Part shown: piece after piece, positions 26,869 to 39,671 of the stretch
How positions within the stretch are numbered: position 1 is the first letter of the stretch
Layout: every line of letters starts with the position of its first letter
Assembly: GCF_026914185.1 (NCBI RefSeq)
Contig: NC_070566.1
Location: 6,944,001 to 7,008,000, forward strand
DNA length: 64,000 bases
Source: Puccinia triticina
Lineage: Eukaryota > Basidiomycota > Pucciniomycetes > Pucciniales > Pucciniaceae
Direction of reading: 5' to 3'
Translations under genes and position numbers: made by a program
Notes under the pieces: generated by a model
Database searches by the model: none
Told to the model about the DNA's origin: nothing
What the model saw: the letters and a program-made list of their open reading frames with translations, nothing else

Positions 26869-29445
26869 TGGGATTGTGATTTAGGCTAATACTGTGTGAG
26901 AGGTGTGAGAGGTATAGGTCAGAATTCTTGCGAACACCGCTGTCGGGGATGTTGTGCGCGGCCTTTATGGATTGATCAAAAGGATTCCGTAGAAGCGATA
27001 AGTAACGATGGTTGGAATATGCGGGTATTGGTGTGAAACAAATAATGATATTCAAATCGGAGGATTGGTGAGGCTGTAGATTCGAATGATTGTGATGATG
27101 GCAATGTAGTAATAATGCCCGAAAGCGGTAAGGACGAGTGATAGAAAGATGAGAGCAGCTCGAATGGGCTTGCTGGCTTTCCGGGACAAATACGTTTTAG
27201 GGCCAAAGAAACAATGAGCGGCCAATGTAGTCCGCCCGAATTAGGCTGGATGGGGATGAGAACTCCTCCGCGGCCGTTCAAATGCTTTATGTAGTCGAGT
27301 AATGTATTCCTTTCGGGATATGGGTTCGGGGAAAGTTGCTGTTCCAAACAAGTTGCAGTTGCAAAATGTCTTGGATGATGTGAAGTCCGCAGAGTAATGA
27401 AAGAACAGTCCAGGGAGTATTGTGATGGGAGGCGAAGAAGTGAATGAATCTGGAGAAAACAATCTATCGTGGAACGGGCGAGGAAAACCACCCCATTTAT
27501 AGCATGAATTGGGATACAGACCAGCTCTTTGACCCAATCAATTCACAATGCAAATTGGCAGTGCATTTCTCATCCCATTCAAATGTAAGGGGTAAGAACC
27601 CGTGTGAGTAAACCCTGCTGTGTGTGCTCAGGCTTACTTAGCACTTAGGACTTCAGTCACGCCAAGATCGCCGACACTGCTTCAGACTGTATATTTTCGG
27701 TGCCATTCCATGGACCACCTGAGGCACCATGACCAGCGCCGACCCGGAGCTTCTTCAATTTACATATTGACTGCCCGCCCAGTTAGGCCGTGGTCGTGTA
27801 TCACCCAACATGATGTGTGGCGTTTCAAGCTTGAGAGGGGCTTCGCGGCTGCCCTCGGTGTCTCGCCAGAAAGCCGGGACAGCAGAAATGCTGCAGCTTC
27901 TAACTTCTCGGAACCACTCTAATGGAATCGAAGGTGCATGTATGCGGGCTTGAAGCCTTCGGCCTGGTTGCGATCCGGTGGTTCTGCGACCAACTTTCCT
28001 TGGTGTTTCGCCATGTGCATTGCTTTAGCACGTCCGGTTCGTACTCGCCCAGGCAGCAAGTGTGTTTGTTGTGTCAGACTTATCGACGGGGGGCGGGAGG
28101 TGCCATCCGTACAAGAATGTATGCAGCTGGCAGCAGTGGGGTACCCTGGCACAATTGTACCGTACCGATCTTCGCACTTCAGTCCTGCGCCCTATCGGCC
28201 TGGACGAGTCCACGAGGAGAAACTCGCAAGCGAGCTTCCAATACCAAAGACTGAATATTATCGTATGCCCATGAGGATAGCGTCGCTCGGCCACGAGCCA
28301 ACACGCATCGCGGGGCTGCGTACATCGGCAAACAACAGCAGGTGCCCGTGCAAGCCCATAATTATTCAGGCCAACCAGGCTCACTAACTTGCCCAGCCTC
28401 ACCGAAAATACGCACACGTGTCTGCCTGCGTGAAGCTCGTCGGCAACCTGGATCCTGCGAACAGCCACAACAGATTTTTCTGGATGACATGGAAGGCGGA
28501 GTGGAGGGCGCTCTTACACACGCCCGAGGCAAATGTCCGGGGTGATAGTGGTGATAGTTTCTGTTCCAGCAGACTCGTTGCCACGTGCGCCGGAACCACC
28601 AGGAAATATATTGTAGCGTGTGTCATGTTTTCACCGCTCGAGAAACGAGCTAGGGAGTCTGCAAGCAACCTCTTCATGGTTTGTTCATACAAGAAATGGT
28701 CTGGTTTCCAACAATGTCAATTGAGAATGTTCCATCATCGGTTCATCTCCAGATCTTCTTCAGGTTTATCATGGAAATTGGCAGCTTGAGTATCATATCT
28801 GAACATATAGAGTTGGCCTAAAGTAAAATTACACCGTGGGCCTACGGTAAGAAGTTGGAATGACCCTGAGTAACATGGAGAAGATCTGGTCACTTGAACA
28901 CATGCTTTCGAGTTTCCAGTAGCTGTGCGTTGAGTGTATGAACTTCAGTGATTTGGTAAGTTACAGGAACTCAAGCGGTGCTTCCAGATTTTCTGACCAC
29001 TCGCATAATACATATCTCCCCGCAAATCCGGAACATGATCAATCTCCATTTCCGACGGGCGGTGCTTCTTGACTGGTTCCACGGCTGATCATGGCGTAAT
29101 TACGGCAACCAGTTCGCGTTAACTGTGAAGGTGGCCAGGATGGCAAAGGGCTACTCAACGAATATCCACTGCCAGTAGGCTTATCTCCTTCATGGAGTCG
29201 ATTCCTGTGCGAAAGAAGTGTTTTCCTTTTCTACGTAAACACAAAACAAGGGGGAAAACACGGTAGGCGGAACCCTTTTTTAAACAATAAAAAAAATGTG
29301 CGCCCAAAGATATTAAACATACTGTTGAAATTAAGAAGAGTCACAAGATCAATGAAAGAATATGAGTGTTGTACCAAGATGAAGAGAAAATAGATTAATT
29401 ACAACATAAGAATGTCAAGGGGGATGGAGAACTAGGCGAGAAGGT
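26869..29445. other. 2.6-kb region without a supported gene, includes HypX-like promoter
   Basis: Several 100-150-codon frames lie on both strands, but none has a domain, signal peptide or conserved-looking segment, and they overlap each other. The first 650 bases upstream of the HypX-like start (to about 27540) are pyrimidine-rich on the minus strand and are the likely promoter and leader. From 27600 to 28800 the DNA is GC-rich, with no repeats I could detect by eye. Confidence 0.5.
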
Positions 29446-31622
29446 CTACCATTCGATTGATTTCAGGTTCGATTCTAGATTGAAGGCTTGTCTCATCAAG
29501 ATGACATCGGCTCTACATTTCCTCAATAAGAGCATCAAATGATCGATCCCCTTCTGTTGGTTGAGTAGAATCTAATCATGAACGCGTATTTTCACAGCTT
29601 GAATGAGTTTTTTGTGATATTTAGAAGGTAAGAAAAAACAAGGACGAACTTCTAAGACTTTTTTGATCTCTTTGTCATCAATGACCGACCATTTCCCTCC
29701 CCCACCGTCGCTGGAACCAACGCTAACGAATCCGGAATGGCCAGATTGATGGACCGGACCTGAGCCCGTCGGAGAATGGTGGGAGCCATGGCTTACGACT
29801 GATTGATTGCCCGTTGGACCGTTTCCATTGTTCGAGACGAAAAATCCACCAAAGTTTTTAATCTGATGCAGCGTCGACCAGAGTTCGGAAATCTTAGCCT
29901 TGCCCCCAAATTGATCGAGGATCGACTTGAGGACCTTGATCCTCTGGATCAGCTCTTCTTCTTTCTGGTTGTTCCTGATCAGTTGCTGATGCTGATAACT
30001 CGGTTGCGAATGTGGTTGATAAGCTGCGACGGCAGAGGATGATGGAGAATGTAGGACAATCCCATTCAGCTTGTTGACCAGGCCCATCAATCGGGCGCTT
30101 AGCTTCACTTGTTCGGTCTTCAATTTATGCAGTCTAGATGTTGTTTCGAGGTTATGTTTACGCGCTATGTCATTGAGTCTGTTGGAAATTTCCTGGATGA
30201 GATATGTAAGTTTAGTGACTGCGCAATACTTCACAATGGACATGTTCATAAGAAAAGCCTTCTGGCGTACTACTAACTCCAAGTTTCAATAGATGTACTT
30301 GAGCCTGCTTTTGTTGGACAGCAACTCGTTTGGAAAGGTCCTCGAATCCGATAGCAAGGGTAGGTACCAATCGACTAGGATCAGGATTGTTCCTTTTAGC
30401 GCGTTGCCATCTGGGATCATCTGATGCCAGCTGGTTTGGCCTGCCGTATAGATGGACTTGCTCAGGAGGAACGACATTATAAAAGAAAAACTACTCGAGC
30501 GATCAATCGATACCAGTGATAGGGTGAGCGCGAGAAGAACAAATCGCGAGGTTGACGCGTCGTCAGTCTCCAGGAGTAACCGCGACTCCGACAGAAATTA
30601 TACCAGCAGGATCGGTGAAGTTTGAACTGACCTGGAATTGACATTGAGGATCCGAGACGTTCCAATTGGCATGTATTTTGAGGATACGATCTTGAATCGA
30701 GAGCTCGGAAAGGGTGATGGGCCGTCTGGCCAGTTGAGCGGTACTCGATCTCAGGGTTGAAAGCGCGCTATTGGTTGTAGATGGGGCCGATCTATTCAGC
30801 GTTGAGTTATTGGTCGAATTGAATAGGAAACTATTGATGGGTGTGGACGAAATTTGACTGCCTAATCCAGTTGGTAAATTGTTAACATTGTTGGGGTTGT
30901 TGCTGTTGTTCGAGAAGCTTCCGAATAAGTTGGTAGATTGACTAGCTGGCTGGAGTGTACTGTTATTGTTATTATTCGAAATGCTTCCAAACAAGTTGGT
31001 CGATGGGGTATTTTGAGTTTGGGTTGAGAGCGAATTCGAAAAGTTTCCGAACAAGTTGGTAGATTGACTAGCTGGCTGGGGTGTATTGTTATTATTATTG
31101 TTGTTGTTGTTGCTGTTGTTGTTTGAGAGGCTCCCAAATAAGTTGGTAGATTGACTAGCTGGCTGGGTTGTGTTGTTATTGTTATTATTCGAGATGCTTC
31201 CAAACAAGTTCGTTGATGGGGTACTTTGAGTTTGGGTTGAGAGCGAATTCGAGAAGCTTCCGAATAAGTTGGTAGATTGACCAGCTGGCTGGGGTGTGTT
31301 GTTATTGTTGCTGTTTGAGAGGCTCCCAAATAAGTTGGTAGATTGACTAGCTGGCTGGGCTGTGTTGTTATTGTTATTATTCGAGATGTTTCCAAACAGG
31401 TTGGTTGATGGGGTATTTTGATTTTGGGTTGAGAGCGAAGTTCCGAATAGTGAGTTGGTGTTCGTGGGTTGGGTTGAGAATGGACTGGGTTTTTGGGATG
31501 GTGAGCCTGTCGTTTTAAAAAATATATCAGTTTGTTACATCTTTGACTAATGATGGCCTCAAGGATAATGGTTCCTACATACCCTGGATGGGATCGGCTG
31601 TGCGTTTACCAAATAAGGACAT
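29446..31622 (-). CDS. NUP57: FG nucleoporin Nup54/Nup57
   Basis: Central-channel component of the nuclear pore (Nup62/Nsp1 subcomplex). Exons: 31622-31583, 31506-30632, 30490-30278, 30192-29650, 29571-29446; 598 residues, every junction in phase. It starts MSLFGKRTADPIQ, followed by about 230 residues of NLFG/SLFG repeats in Asn/Ser/Gln-rich spacers (QSTNLFGSF, PSTNLFGSI). The conserved region includes FFYNVVPPEQVHLYGRP and NNPDPSRLVPTLAIGFEDL, characteristic of Nup54/Nup57. Coiled coil follows (LETTSRLHKLKTEQVKL; EEELIQRIKVLKSILDQFGG). The terminal exon LLNQQKGIDHLMLLLRKC matches the usual end of the family, so the intron at 29572-29649 is favoured over a stop at 29572. The FG region is encoded by repetitive DNA and may vary in length between strains. 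Confidence 0.88.
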
Positions 31623-32870
31623 GATGGCTCAAGTTGATCGTTCGTTCGCTTCTATCGATGAAGAAAAGTCTCTTGTTGAGTCTGAGCGCGAATCGGATGT
31701 ATTGTGGTCAATCCGAGTCAAGGGACTGGGCGATCGAGAACTGAGGTCACCATTCCTCCTGGAATCCACATTGCATATGTATGTGCATTCGTAGACCCCC
31801 TGGAGCTAACTCGGAGGGGGTTTCCACCTCGGGGTTTTGGACCCGGGTTCTTTGCTACATGATTTCGGAGAGCCCTGGTATAGCCTGAGCTGGCGCGAAG
31901 CGCTCCAACGGAGGGATTTGGGACTAATGGGCCCAAACTGAACTGGGAGATTCTGGTCTTCCAAAAGTTTTTGCTGGGGATTTTATGCCTTTCTAATTTT
32001 GACCCTGTTCCAGAAGGGCCCCGTGCATGCCCTTTGGACCATGAGATTTGTCTCACTCTTCCCTATCCTTTGCAGCTACACATTTTCCTCAAAGTCCAAT
32101 CATACTTGAACCATGAAACTTCAAATTTAGGGATTTCCATGGTTCCTTGAGCTGTATAACTTATGCGTATGAACTGACCATGGAAAATAGTATGTCTGCT
32201 GTACGAGAGCGCAGCGGGAGTTTGGCTTTGTCCAAGTAACCGGCTAACCGGGCCAGGTCCGAACCGGCAGAGCGGCGGAGCGGAAATTGCATAATCCACT
32301 CAATACATGCCGGTATGGCCGTAAAGGGCTGGTGACGTGGCTCAAGATGACGGCTAGGTTTCAGCCTGATCTCAGCTGGGCCAGGAACGACCCGAACCAG
32401 GTACCGTTTGGGCCTAGCACCCGAAGCGGCCACCTGTAGGCAGCCACCCGGGCTCAAGCTCGGCCGGCGGCCAAACTAGGCCACCGGTATTTCCACATCC
32501 AGACAAGTCTGCTGATGCTGGCCACGGGTCCTGGCCGAATGGGGGAGACTCTCCGATAAGAAGAGATAAGAGACGGGTATTTATAGCCCGGGCTGGAGGC
32601 GCCATCGCTATCCCCCCAGGACTCAACCCCGTCTCTTGTCCCCATTCGCCGGTTATACCTGTAGTTGTCAACCTCTACGACTACCAAAACTTTTTCTTTA
32701 TCTCTTCCTATCTTTACCGGGAATTCCATAGCCCCACTTCCCCGTCCGAATATTTCCTCGGCAACTCACCCTTGTAACCTTCCCAAAACTCCTTGGTAAA
32801 CATACTCTTCATAATTGATTATCCAAACACGCATATACTTCAGAATACCCCTCCCATCGTATAACCTATC
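31623..32870. other. Nup54 upstream region and GC-rich repeat-like DNA
   Basis: No gene is supported. The sequence around 31885-31925 holds GGCGCGAAGCGCTCC and GGAGGGATTTGGGAC, words shared with the CAAGTCCCTC microelements. From about 32170 to 32700 the DNA is GC-rich (CCGGCGGCC) and probably forms the 5' part of the DIRS-like element that follows. Confidence 0.4.
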
Positions 32871-33639
32871 ATGTCCCAGAACCTTGATAGTCTCTTGGCT
32901 AGCATGAAAGAGGCAAACCCTGTCAGCCCGAGCAAAGATGCTGATGTCACGGCACGCTTGACCCGCTCACAAGCTGCAGAAGCCTCCGCTATGGCCATTC
33001 CCCCTGCACAAGTCGCCCCCGAAAATCCCCCCACAACCCAACCAAACGCTACGGCGAAATCAACCAATCCCAAAAAGACCAAAGCGGCGAAGCCGCCGGC
33101 GAAAAACGGCTCAACCAGCACTATCCAGAAAACACCGGAGACGGCTGGGAAAGATTTGGGTGGAACCCAAACCAATCAGTTATCCGCATTGATTGGGGCA
33201 AAACACGGTAAGCAAGAGACCACCTCCCTTACCAAGCCAAAGAAACCAACTCCTGGCTCCTGACCACACAGTGATAGATGTTGATAATCCCCCAGAGGGA
33301 GAGGTTCAGCCCTCCCAACTGACGGACGGACCGGAAAAAGCCAAAGACGAGCTAACCGCAATCATGCTTGAGGCAGCCCTCAAGGCGGGCAGAGACGGGG
33401 ATCAGGCGAAATCTGATATGTATTTCAACTGCTATAAGGCGCTTATCCTAGGGTATGTGCCACCTCCAGGCGATGAAGTAAAACGTACTCATACACTAAC
33501 CAAACAATGCCGTATGACGTCATCCAGTGAACCGGTCACAATCCCAGTGACTCTAGTACCAGCAGCAAGGGATTTGTCGGCGACAGAGCTACCGGTGTGG
33601 TGTGCCAAATGTGTTTCAAGTATCAAATCACATAAAGTC

Positions 33640-34808
33640 ACAGTTTACTATTGAGAAGGAGACATATTTCTAGATGTATTATTGCATAATTGGATTCTAC
33701 AGGTCATTTAACCCCTAGTCACTCACTGGAACCACTAGGCTAGCTGCACTCAGTCAAAAGTTACTAGTATTATACTGTGTTCATAAGCATAATTACATAC
33801 TGTAGAGATATTTTGATAGTACATAGTATAGAATTAGACTCAAGGACATATTTATAGTGTATGTAGTGGCGTGGTTTGGCTCTGCCCATGGCATGGTTCC
33901 ACCTGTGGACAACTCCATGATTGTTGTTTGGCTCCACCCACGCACCACGGCATGGATCCACCTGTGGACACCTCCAGGGTTGTTGTTTGGCTCCACCCAC
34001 GTACCACAGCATGGCTCCACCTCTGGACACCTCCATAATTGTGTAGGCGCCATGGACACCAGCACGTGGACACCACCACCACAACCACGTGGACACCATA
34101 TGGGCACCATCACCCCAGCCACGTGGATACCATCACCACATGTACACCTGTGTCGTGGTCACACCAGAAAAAATCCCTCACATTTTACTATAAAAGGAGG
34201 AGATTTTCCCTCCTCAGTTTTTGAGCATGCCACTCAGGCAATCCTAACCAGAACACACATCTCACTCAGAGTTACAAGTCACATCCACATAAATCCAGCA
34301 GTGTGATCTCAATCAAGTTGCCCATTAACATCTTTCATGCCTCAGAGTAGTTCTAAGTAGTCAAGTAGCAAGCATCACCCACTTGTGCTCTTAACAAGTC
34401 AAAGTGATCTTAACCCATTGTGCTCTTAACTGAAGGTTAAGGAAGAGGGCAAAGACACTTTGAATAGTTCACATATAACATCAGTTCTCTCAGAAGTCTT
34501 GTATCAGTTTATCTCCACTTTCATATCACAAACATATCAAACCATATAAAACATATCTTACGTTTAGGCTCATTTCCATTATCTGACTCAAGGCTGCTGT
34601 AAACCACTCTAACTCCATTTCCCTTACAAAATCCACTTTTCCGCTGAATTCAAGTTTGATCTAGGTCTGATAAGAGACTGCTGCACATAGGTTTCTCTAT
34701 CATTAGTTTGCCACAACAATAAATAAATTTGTTGTGAAAGCTCTTGTGTAGTATCATAGAGGGGCAGGTCTTTCAAACCACCCGTAACAGTTGTAATAGC
34801 TTCTTACA
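33640..34808 (+). mobile_element. LTR-like insertion in the DIRS-like element
   Basis: It ends CTTCTTACA at 34808, like the LTR ending CTTACA at 42646. It has a TATA box (TATAAAA at 34189-34195) in the context TTTTACTATAAAAGGAGG, shared with the other two LTRs of this group. The left boundary and target duplication could not be fixed. A 59-bp tandem repeat lies in its U3-like half. Confidence 0.6.
33874..34050. repeat. 59-bp tandem repeat, three copies
   Basis: CATGG(T/A/C)TCCACCTGTGGAC recurs at 33892, 33951 and 34010, exactly 59 bp apart. The units share GTTGTTTGGCTCCACCCACG. It lies upstream of the TATA box and could be a U3 enhancer array. Confidence 0.85.
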
Positions 34809-36609
34809 TCTTTGAAATATTATAACTGGTATTTCCCCCTCGCAGAACTGCCACCTGTCCCAAAGGAGTTCTCACACCGGTCAAAAGAGCCCTCGCTTCC
34901 AACCCAACCCCCATCCCGGCAGGCCAACAAGAGGACACCTCAGTTGGGGGGGGGGGTAAATTTCCACTGGGGCCACACTAACTCCCACGAAGATGTAGGC
35001 TTTACCCCTTACTTTGAGCGGAACATCCTCGAGCTCAAGGCCCCACTCCCCCTAGCGATTTTTAACAAGGCGTGGCAAGATGCGGCACTTCAGTACCACA
35101 CCAAGAAGCGCCCAAAAAACAACAACAACTCTACCAAGAGGGGGATGCAATATACCGGCTATCCTTACCCAAGCGAGTGGCTCATGTCCTATAGCGACTG
35201 GAGCCTGAACTACTCAGAATTTTTGGTAAGCAACCCTAAGACAGTTGCAAGCCAAATTAAAATACTCCAAAGCTAATTGCCTAATCCATGGGCACCCACG
35301 CGGAAAGATTACGATGCGAGACATCTACCGCTACAAGACCTTAGGACAATGGATCGTCCTGCACAAGGCAAACGCGGACAAAATCCTACGGAAGGATGGC
35401 TTCATGGTTGCCTTACGCTACGGCATCAGGATTTGGGCGAACGCATTCGCTCACCGGGTAGTCAAGAATGGTGTCTCATTGTTCTCAGACATCTCCGTCT
35501 TCCGACAAGAGGTCTACGATACGGCCTACGGTGAGGCAAGACGCTTAGACGAACTATCTTTTAGAGACAACAACCCCTATGCGGTCGGCGGGGCAAGGTT
35601 CGGATGCGACCCTCACACCGGTTTGAACCCGAACAAGCGGGGCGGTAACCCCCCAAATGCACCAAAGTCAGCTCCACACACGACAGCAGCTCCCTCTACT
35701 GGCTCTACCTCTGGCCCACCAACGGCCAACCTCCCGGCCAAGCCCAAAGAAAGGAGACCAAAAAGCGCTGGTTACCTCGGAAAGAATTTCAACCCGGCCT
35801 TCGCCGAGATGAGAGCTAACGGACAAGGGCCCAAGCCAGTCCGGTTACCAGAGGAGAAACTCGGAGGACGTATAAAACAAATCGAGTCCTTCCTCATTGT
35901 GGGCGAGATATTCTCTTACAACCAGGCGGAAATACTCGCGGGAAGACTAAATCACGTCTCCTATATGCTCCCCCAACTCCGCTCATATCTGTGCGGCTTA
36001 TATCGCTGGATGTGGAGCTGGGTACACAGAAGGGCGCATCTCCCGATTCCGCTAGACGTACGAACCGACCTAGAATACTGGCAACGGACCCTGCTATCTT
36101 TCAAGCATACACGCTTGATAGCAAGCCCGGAGCCGACCGAAATTGGGTGGATGGGGGATGCCTCAACCAGTTATGGCATCGGGGTTACCATCGGCCGGTC
36201 ATGGGCCCAATTAAGACTTAAAGAAGGAGGGAATGGCGGCGAGAAACCGAGAAGAGGAATCGCTTGGCTCGAGACGGTGGCGATCCGCATCGGCATCCTC
36301 ATGCTAAAAGAACTGGGGGTAAAGCAAGGGAAATCCATTATCGTGTGGACCGACAACACGACAACCGAAAACGCCATCAAAAGCAGGAAGTCCAGAGACT
36401 TCCACGTCAATGTGGAATGGAAGCTCATACAAGACTTACTCATCGATTTACAAATCGACTTAGTAGCGAAACGAGTGACCTCAGAGGAGAACAGAGCCGA
36501 CGCCCTATCTCGCGGCGACCGTACGGGGCTAGACGGCAGGAGAAGAATGGTTTTATCCCTTCCCCTCGATCTCGACGAAAGGATGTTCCACCCGTCCGAG
36601 ACGGAATAA

Positions 36610-37989
36610 TTCGCACTCTCGTGCAAACCCGGGTTTCCATGACCATCTAAGCACCAATCCCCGTTTAAAACGGCTGGACTATATGTTTGAGTTTTTGTTT
36701 CTACTCGTGTCCTACCTTCCCCTCAGGAATAGAAAGGGCCCTTCCCGCCGTTGTGAAACTACGGTTTCGTCCTTACCAACCCCCCAGGACACCGTCCCCC
36801 TGCGGCAGCCTAATACTGTCTGAGATCAGAGAATTCTTAAGTGGCGAGACCCTAGTGAGAATCCCTCCGACGAGGCTCCGCGCTTCCGGGCGGCCGAGAT
36901 GGAAACACCCGCTTTTTAACCCTGAGACAATTTCAAACACGGGTTCCTCACTGGAGGGAGGCTCCAGTCTCCCTCCCCGTAAAACTATCGCTCACTTTAC
37001 CCCCTGCCACAGGGCCAGGTCGATGCAAGGCAGACCCACTCCGCATCGATGTCCACGCCAGGAAAGGGCAAAAATGCTTATCCTCCCTGGACCAGAACGG
37101 GGCGGGCACAACTACCCTAACCCGAGCAATCGTGGCGCTTGAGGCGACAGCATGCAACCCCGGGCCCCCCCAGTAACTATCCCTATAAAGCGTCGAGGCT
37201 GTCAAGCTCCGTCTTCCACCAACTTTACCAAGGGGAGTTCCCGGGGCAAGAGCGCATCGAACGCCGAGGCCGTGGCCAGGCCTAGAACCGTCAGGGAAAC
37301 GAGTCTAGCCCAGGGAACAATCTAAAACCACAAGTCGAGCTGAAACACTCAACGGCAAACGTGACGAGGGTAACCGCGTACGCGGCTCCGATGGATGAAG
37401 TGTCGGTGCAGGGCTCACAACCTACCAGTCTGAGTAGAGGGTCTTGCACCGACCCTGGCACACCAGTGTGCACTTCTTCTCTGGGGGCGCTATAGTGCGC
37501 AGCAGTTGGCGGCGCCGTTGGGGAGCGAGACGCAGCCTAACCTTTAGGGTGGCATTACAGCGTCTCCCCCGTGGGACTCTGCTACTGCTAAGCCAGGTGC
37601 TCCGCACCTGTCTCCTCCCCCCCTCGACCCACACACGGCAGCCTTGGGGAGCATGCCTTAAACAAGCAAGCTCTCGGGGTTGCCTAGGTGACCTCTGTCA
37701 CTGAACATGTCCAGAAGTGACACAAATAGGATATGCACGGGATCCGCAGCGCCGCAGCGATGACTCGGCGCTCACCGCGCACTTTCCTCACTATCTCCCC
37801 CAATCACGAGTGATAAGGTGATTGGATGGTTGTTCAATTCAATTACACAGCAACCAGGCTCTCCAAGCTCTGGTTAAGATGCCTTGGCCAATCCAACTCC
37901 TGCATCCAATCCTCATTATGATTACACTACAGGTATATGAGACCAAGATGGTCAGCTATTTTGACCCTTCAGGGCTTCAGCAGAGGTTG
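36610..37989. other. GC-rich 3' flank of the DIRS-like element
   Basis: No convincing gene. Overlapping frames on both strands reflect low stop density in GC-rich DNA. It may hold decayed 3' sequence of the DIRS-like element, but no split direct repeats were recognised. Confidence 0.4.
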
Positions 37990-38200
37990 CCTAGTTTTTG
38001 CTTACAGCTGGCACTTTGCACCTGAGTACCTGTGACGGGTGCAGGTACCTGCCTGAATTTCCCCTCAAACTGGACACCCGCACCCACTCCCACCTGCGGG
38101 TACCTGCGCACTCCAACAGGTGCCTAGTACCTGCCAATGGGCACGAGGGGCCAGCTCTAGCTGTAAAATTGGCACTTTGCACCCGGTGTCACACGGCGCC
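37990..38200. repeat. GTACCTG dispersed repeat, copy 2
   Basis: Contains GGTGCAGGTACCTGCCTGAA, CCCTCAAACTGGACACCC, TACCTGCGCACTCCAA and CAGGTGCCTAG in this order. The same order recurs at 38940-39066. No coding frame is supported. Confidence 0.75.
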
Positions 38201-38939
38201 TGGTACAGGCAGGCGGGTGGGCACTTTGAAGAACAAAAGGAAGTGACAAGAAGACTAACAGCAATGGAAGGCTGAGTCCGAAGTATCTTCTAACTTCGGG
38301 AAGGTGCTTTTGATAGATGGACTTTAAGCCAGAAACACTAGAAGGGCGCAGAGTACCAAAGGCACGAGAAGGCAGCTCAAGGTGCTGAAAACTATAATCT
38401 TAATTTGATGAGGAAGAAGGAAATCATACAATGAGCGGCCGTACATATAGGGACGCGCACACAGGTGGGTATTGCATAAGATTCCGAATCAGGAAGATAG
38501 CATAATGAAAAGACAAAGGAAAACCGGTGGTGCCTGTCAAATCCTGGGTCCAGATAGTGAAGTGGCTGCGAGCTGACTGTAAGCGAGGCAAGGGGTGTTT
38601 GCTTTGAGGTCATGCGCCAAACAAGATGAGAATGAAATCAATACTCGAAATGAGATCCCGATAATACCCGTGAGTCATGCTAGTCAAGAGATGGGTATGT
38701 GACCAGACATGTTTAAGGACTCCAATTGCACTAGTTGAGAATTGAGTACGTGACTAGATGCAATGGTTGAGATATTCTGAAGAAGCAACCAAGCGAGATT
38801 TCTGATTACATAGGTTGGGTGAATGGCCGAGAAGGTTATTGGCCGGGTTGGGTTGAATGGCCAAGAAGGCTATTGGCCGGTCAGCCCTCAAGAAGATTGG
38901 ATTGATCTTCTTGTCTAGATGCTTAACCCATTCTGTCGT

Positions 38940-39066
38940 ATGACACCCGGATACCTGCAGTGGGTGCATGTACCTGCCTGAATTTGCCCTCAAACTGGAG
39001 ACCCACACCCGCCAGCAGATACCTGCGCACTCCAAAGGGTACCTAGGAACAGCCAACAGGTACTAG
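38940..39066. repeat. GTACCTG dispersed repeat, copy 3
   Basis: Parallel to 38025-38150: TGCATGTACCTGCCTGAATT, GCCCTCAAACTGGAGACC, ATACCTGCGCACTCCAA, AGGTACTAGGGGCCAG. About 900 bp separate the two copies, in the same orientation. Between them (38200-38940) I see no gene. Confidence 0.75.
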
Positions 39067-39671
39067 GGGCCAGATCTATTTTTGCTGTGTGAAGGGTGAA
39101 AGGAAAAAAGGGCATACAAAAAATCACAAAAGCCCCAACCTCTCAGGCAAGAAGTATGACATAAGTAAGTGTCAGCTGACAAGATGCTAAGGCCAAAGCC
39201 TTCGAGCTTCTTGCGGATGCAAATATGTACTATATTGGATACATCAGGTATCTGAAGTCAGAGGATGGTAGATAAATAGATAAAAAGACTAAGAAATAGG
39301 AGGGGCCTGTATTGACAGGGGTTGTTGGATCCCTACTAAGCTATGGATAACAGAGATATAACTCTGGATAGCTAATGATTCTACTGGGGCCTGCACCCAG
39401 GTGTTGTTGAATCCCAGATTGGCATATGTGAAGAGTGAGAAGGTAAATAGTTGACTCACTATCTAACAGACCTTCCTCACAAGCTTGGAGAGAGATAACA
39501 GTACTGGAAGTTCAGTGGCGACAGAGCAATCAAATGAGTCAGGATAGATTTGGACAAGTTTCTGGATGTGATCAATAGCAGAAGCGGAGTCAGAATTGAG
39601 GCTGATGTCAGATAGATGCGGTGGAAATGCCTGGGGGAAATAAAAGGGAAGGACAAATCTTGGTCTGTAGG

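Larger units (their letters stand above)
32871..36609 (+). mobile_element. DIRS-like retroelement, internally deleted and interrupted
   Basis: The first frame (32871) is Pro/Lys-rich with a 64-bp GT..AG intron (33208-33271), then reads VIDVDNPPEGE and continues to about 33600, where an LTR sequence interrupts it. Coding resumes at about 34845 (LPPVPKEFSHRS) with FNKAWQDAALQYH and WLMSYSDWSLNYSEFL. A second intron is likely after 35226, then ALRYGIRIWANAFAHRV. From 35860 the frame covers the end of an RT thumb (LAGRLNHVSYMLPQLR) and a full RNase H with all four acidic positions: GDAST, WLETVA, WTDNTTTENAI and ENRADALSRG. The RT fingers and palm with the YxDD box are missing. N-x-x-AD-LSR and the RNase H style suggest a DIRS/Ngaro-type element. 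No tyrosine recombinase is visible. Confidence 0.65.

Noticed and set aside
26976..27491. 171-codon minus-strand frame upstream of the HypX-like gene
   Set aside because: Low-complexity pyrimidine-rich leader DNA without recognisable domains; likely 5' untranslated or promoter sequence.
28025..28468. 147-codon minus-strand frame, Cys/Arg-rich
   Set aside because: Overlaps an equally long plus-strand frame (27938-28387) and shows no domain or codon bias to favour either.
33857..34306. 149-codon frame and its minus-strand counterparts
   Set aside because: Produced by the 59-bp tandem repeat, whose units give repetitive Thr/Pro/His peptides.
36687..37142. 151-codon plus-strand frame after the RNase H
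   Set aside because: GC-rich DNA with low stop density; no tyrosine recombinase motif could be seen, so it was not called as the missing DIRS recombinase.
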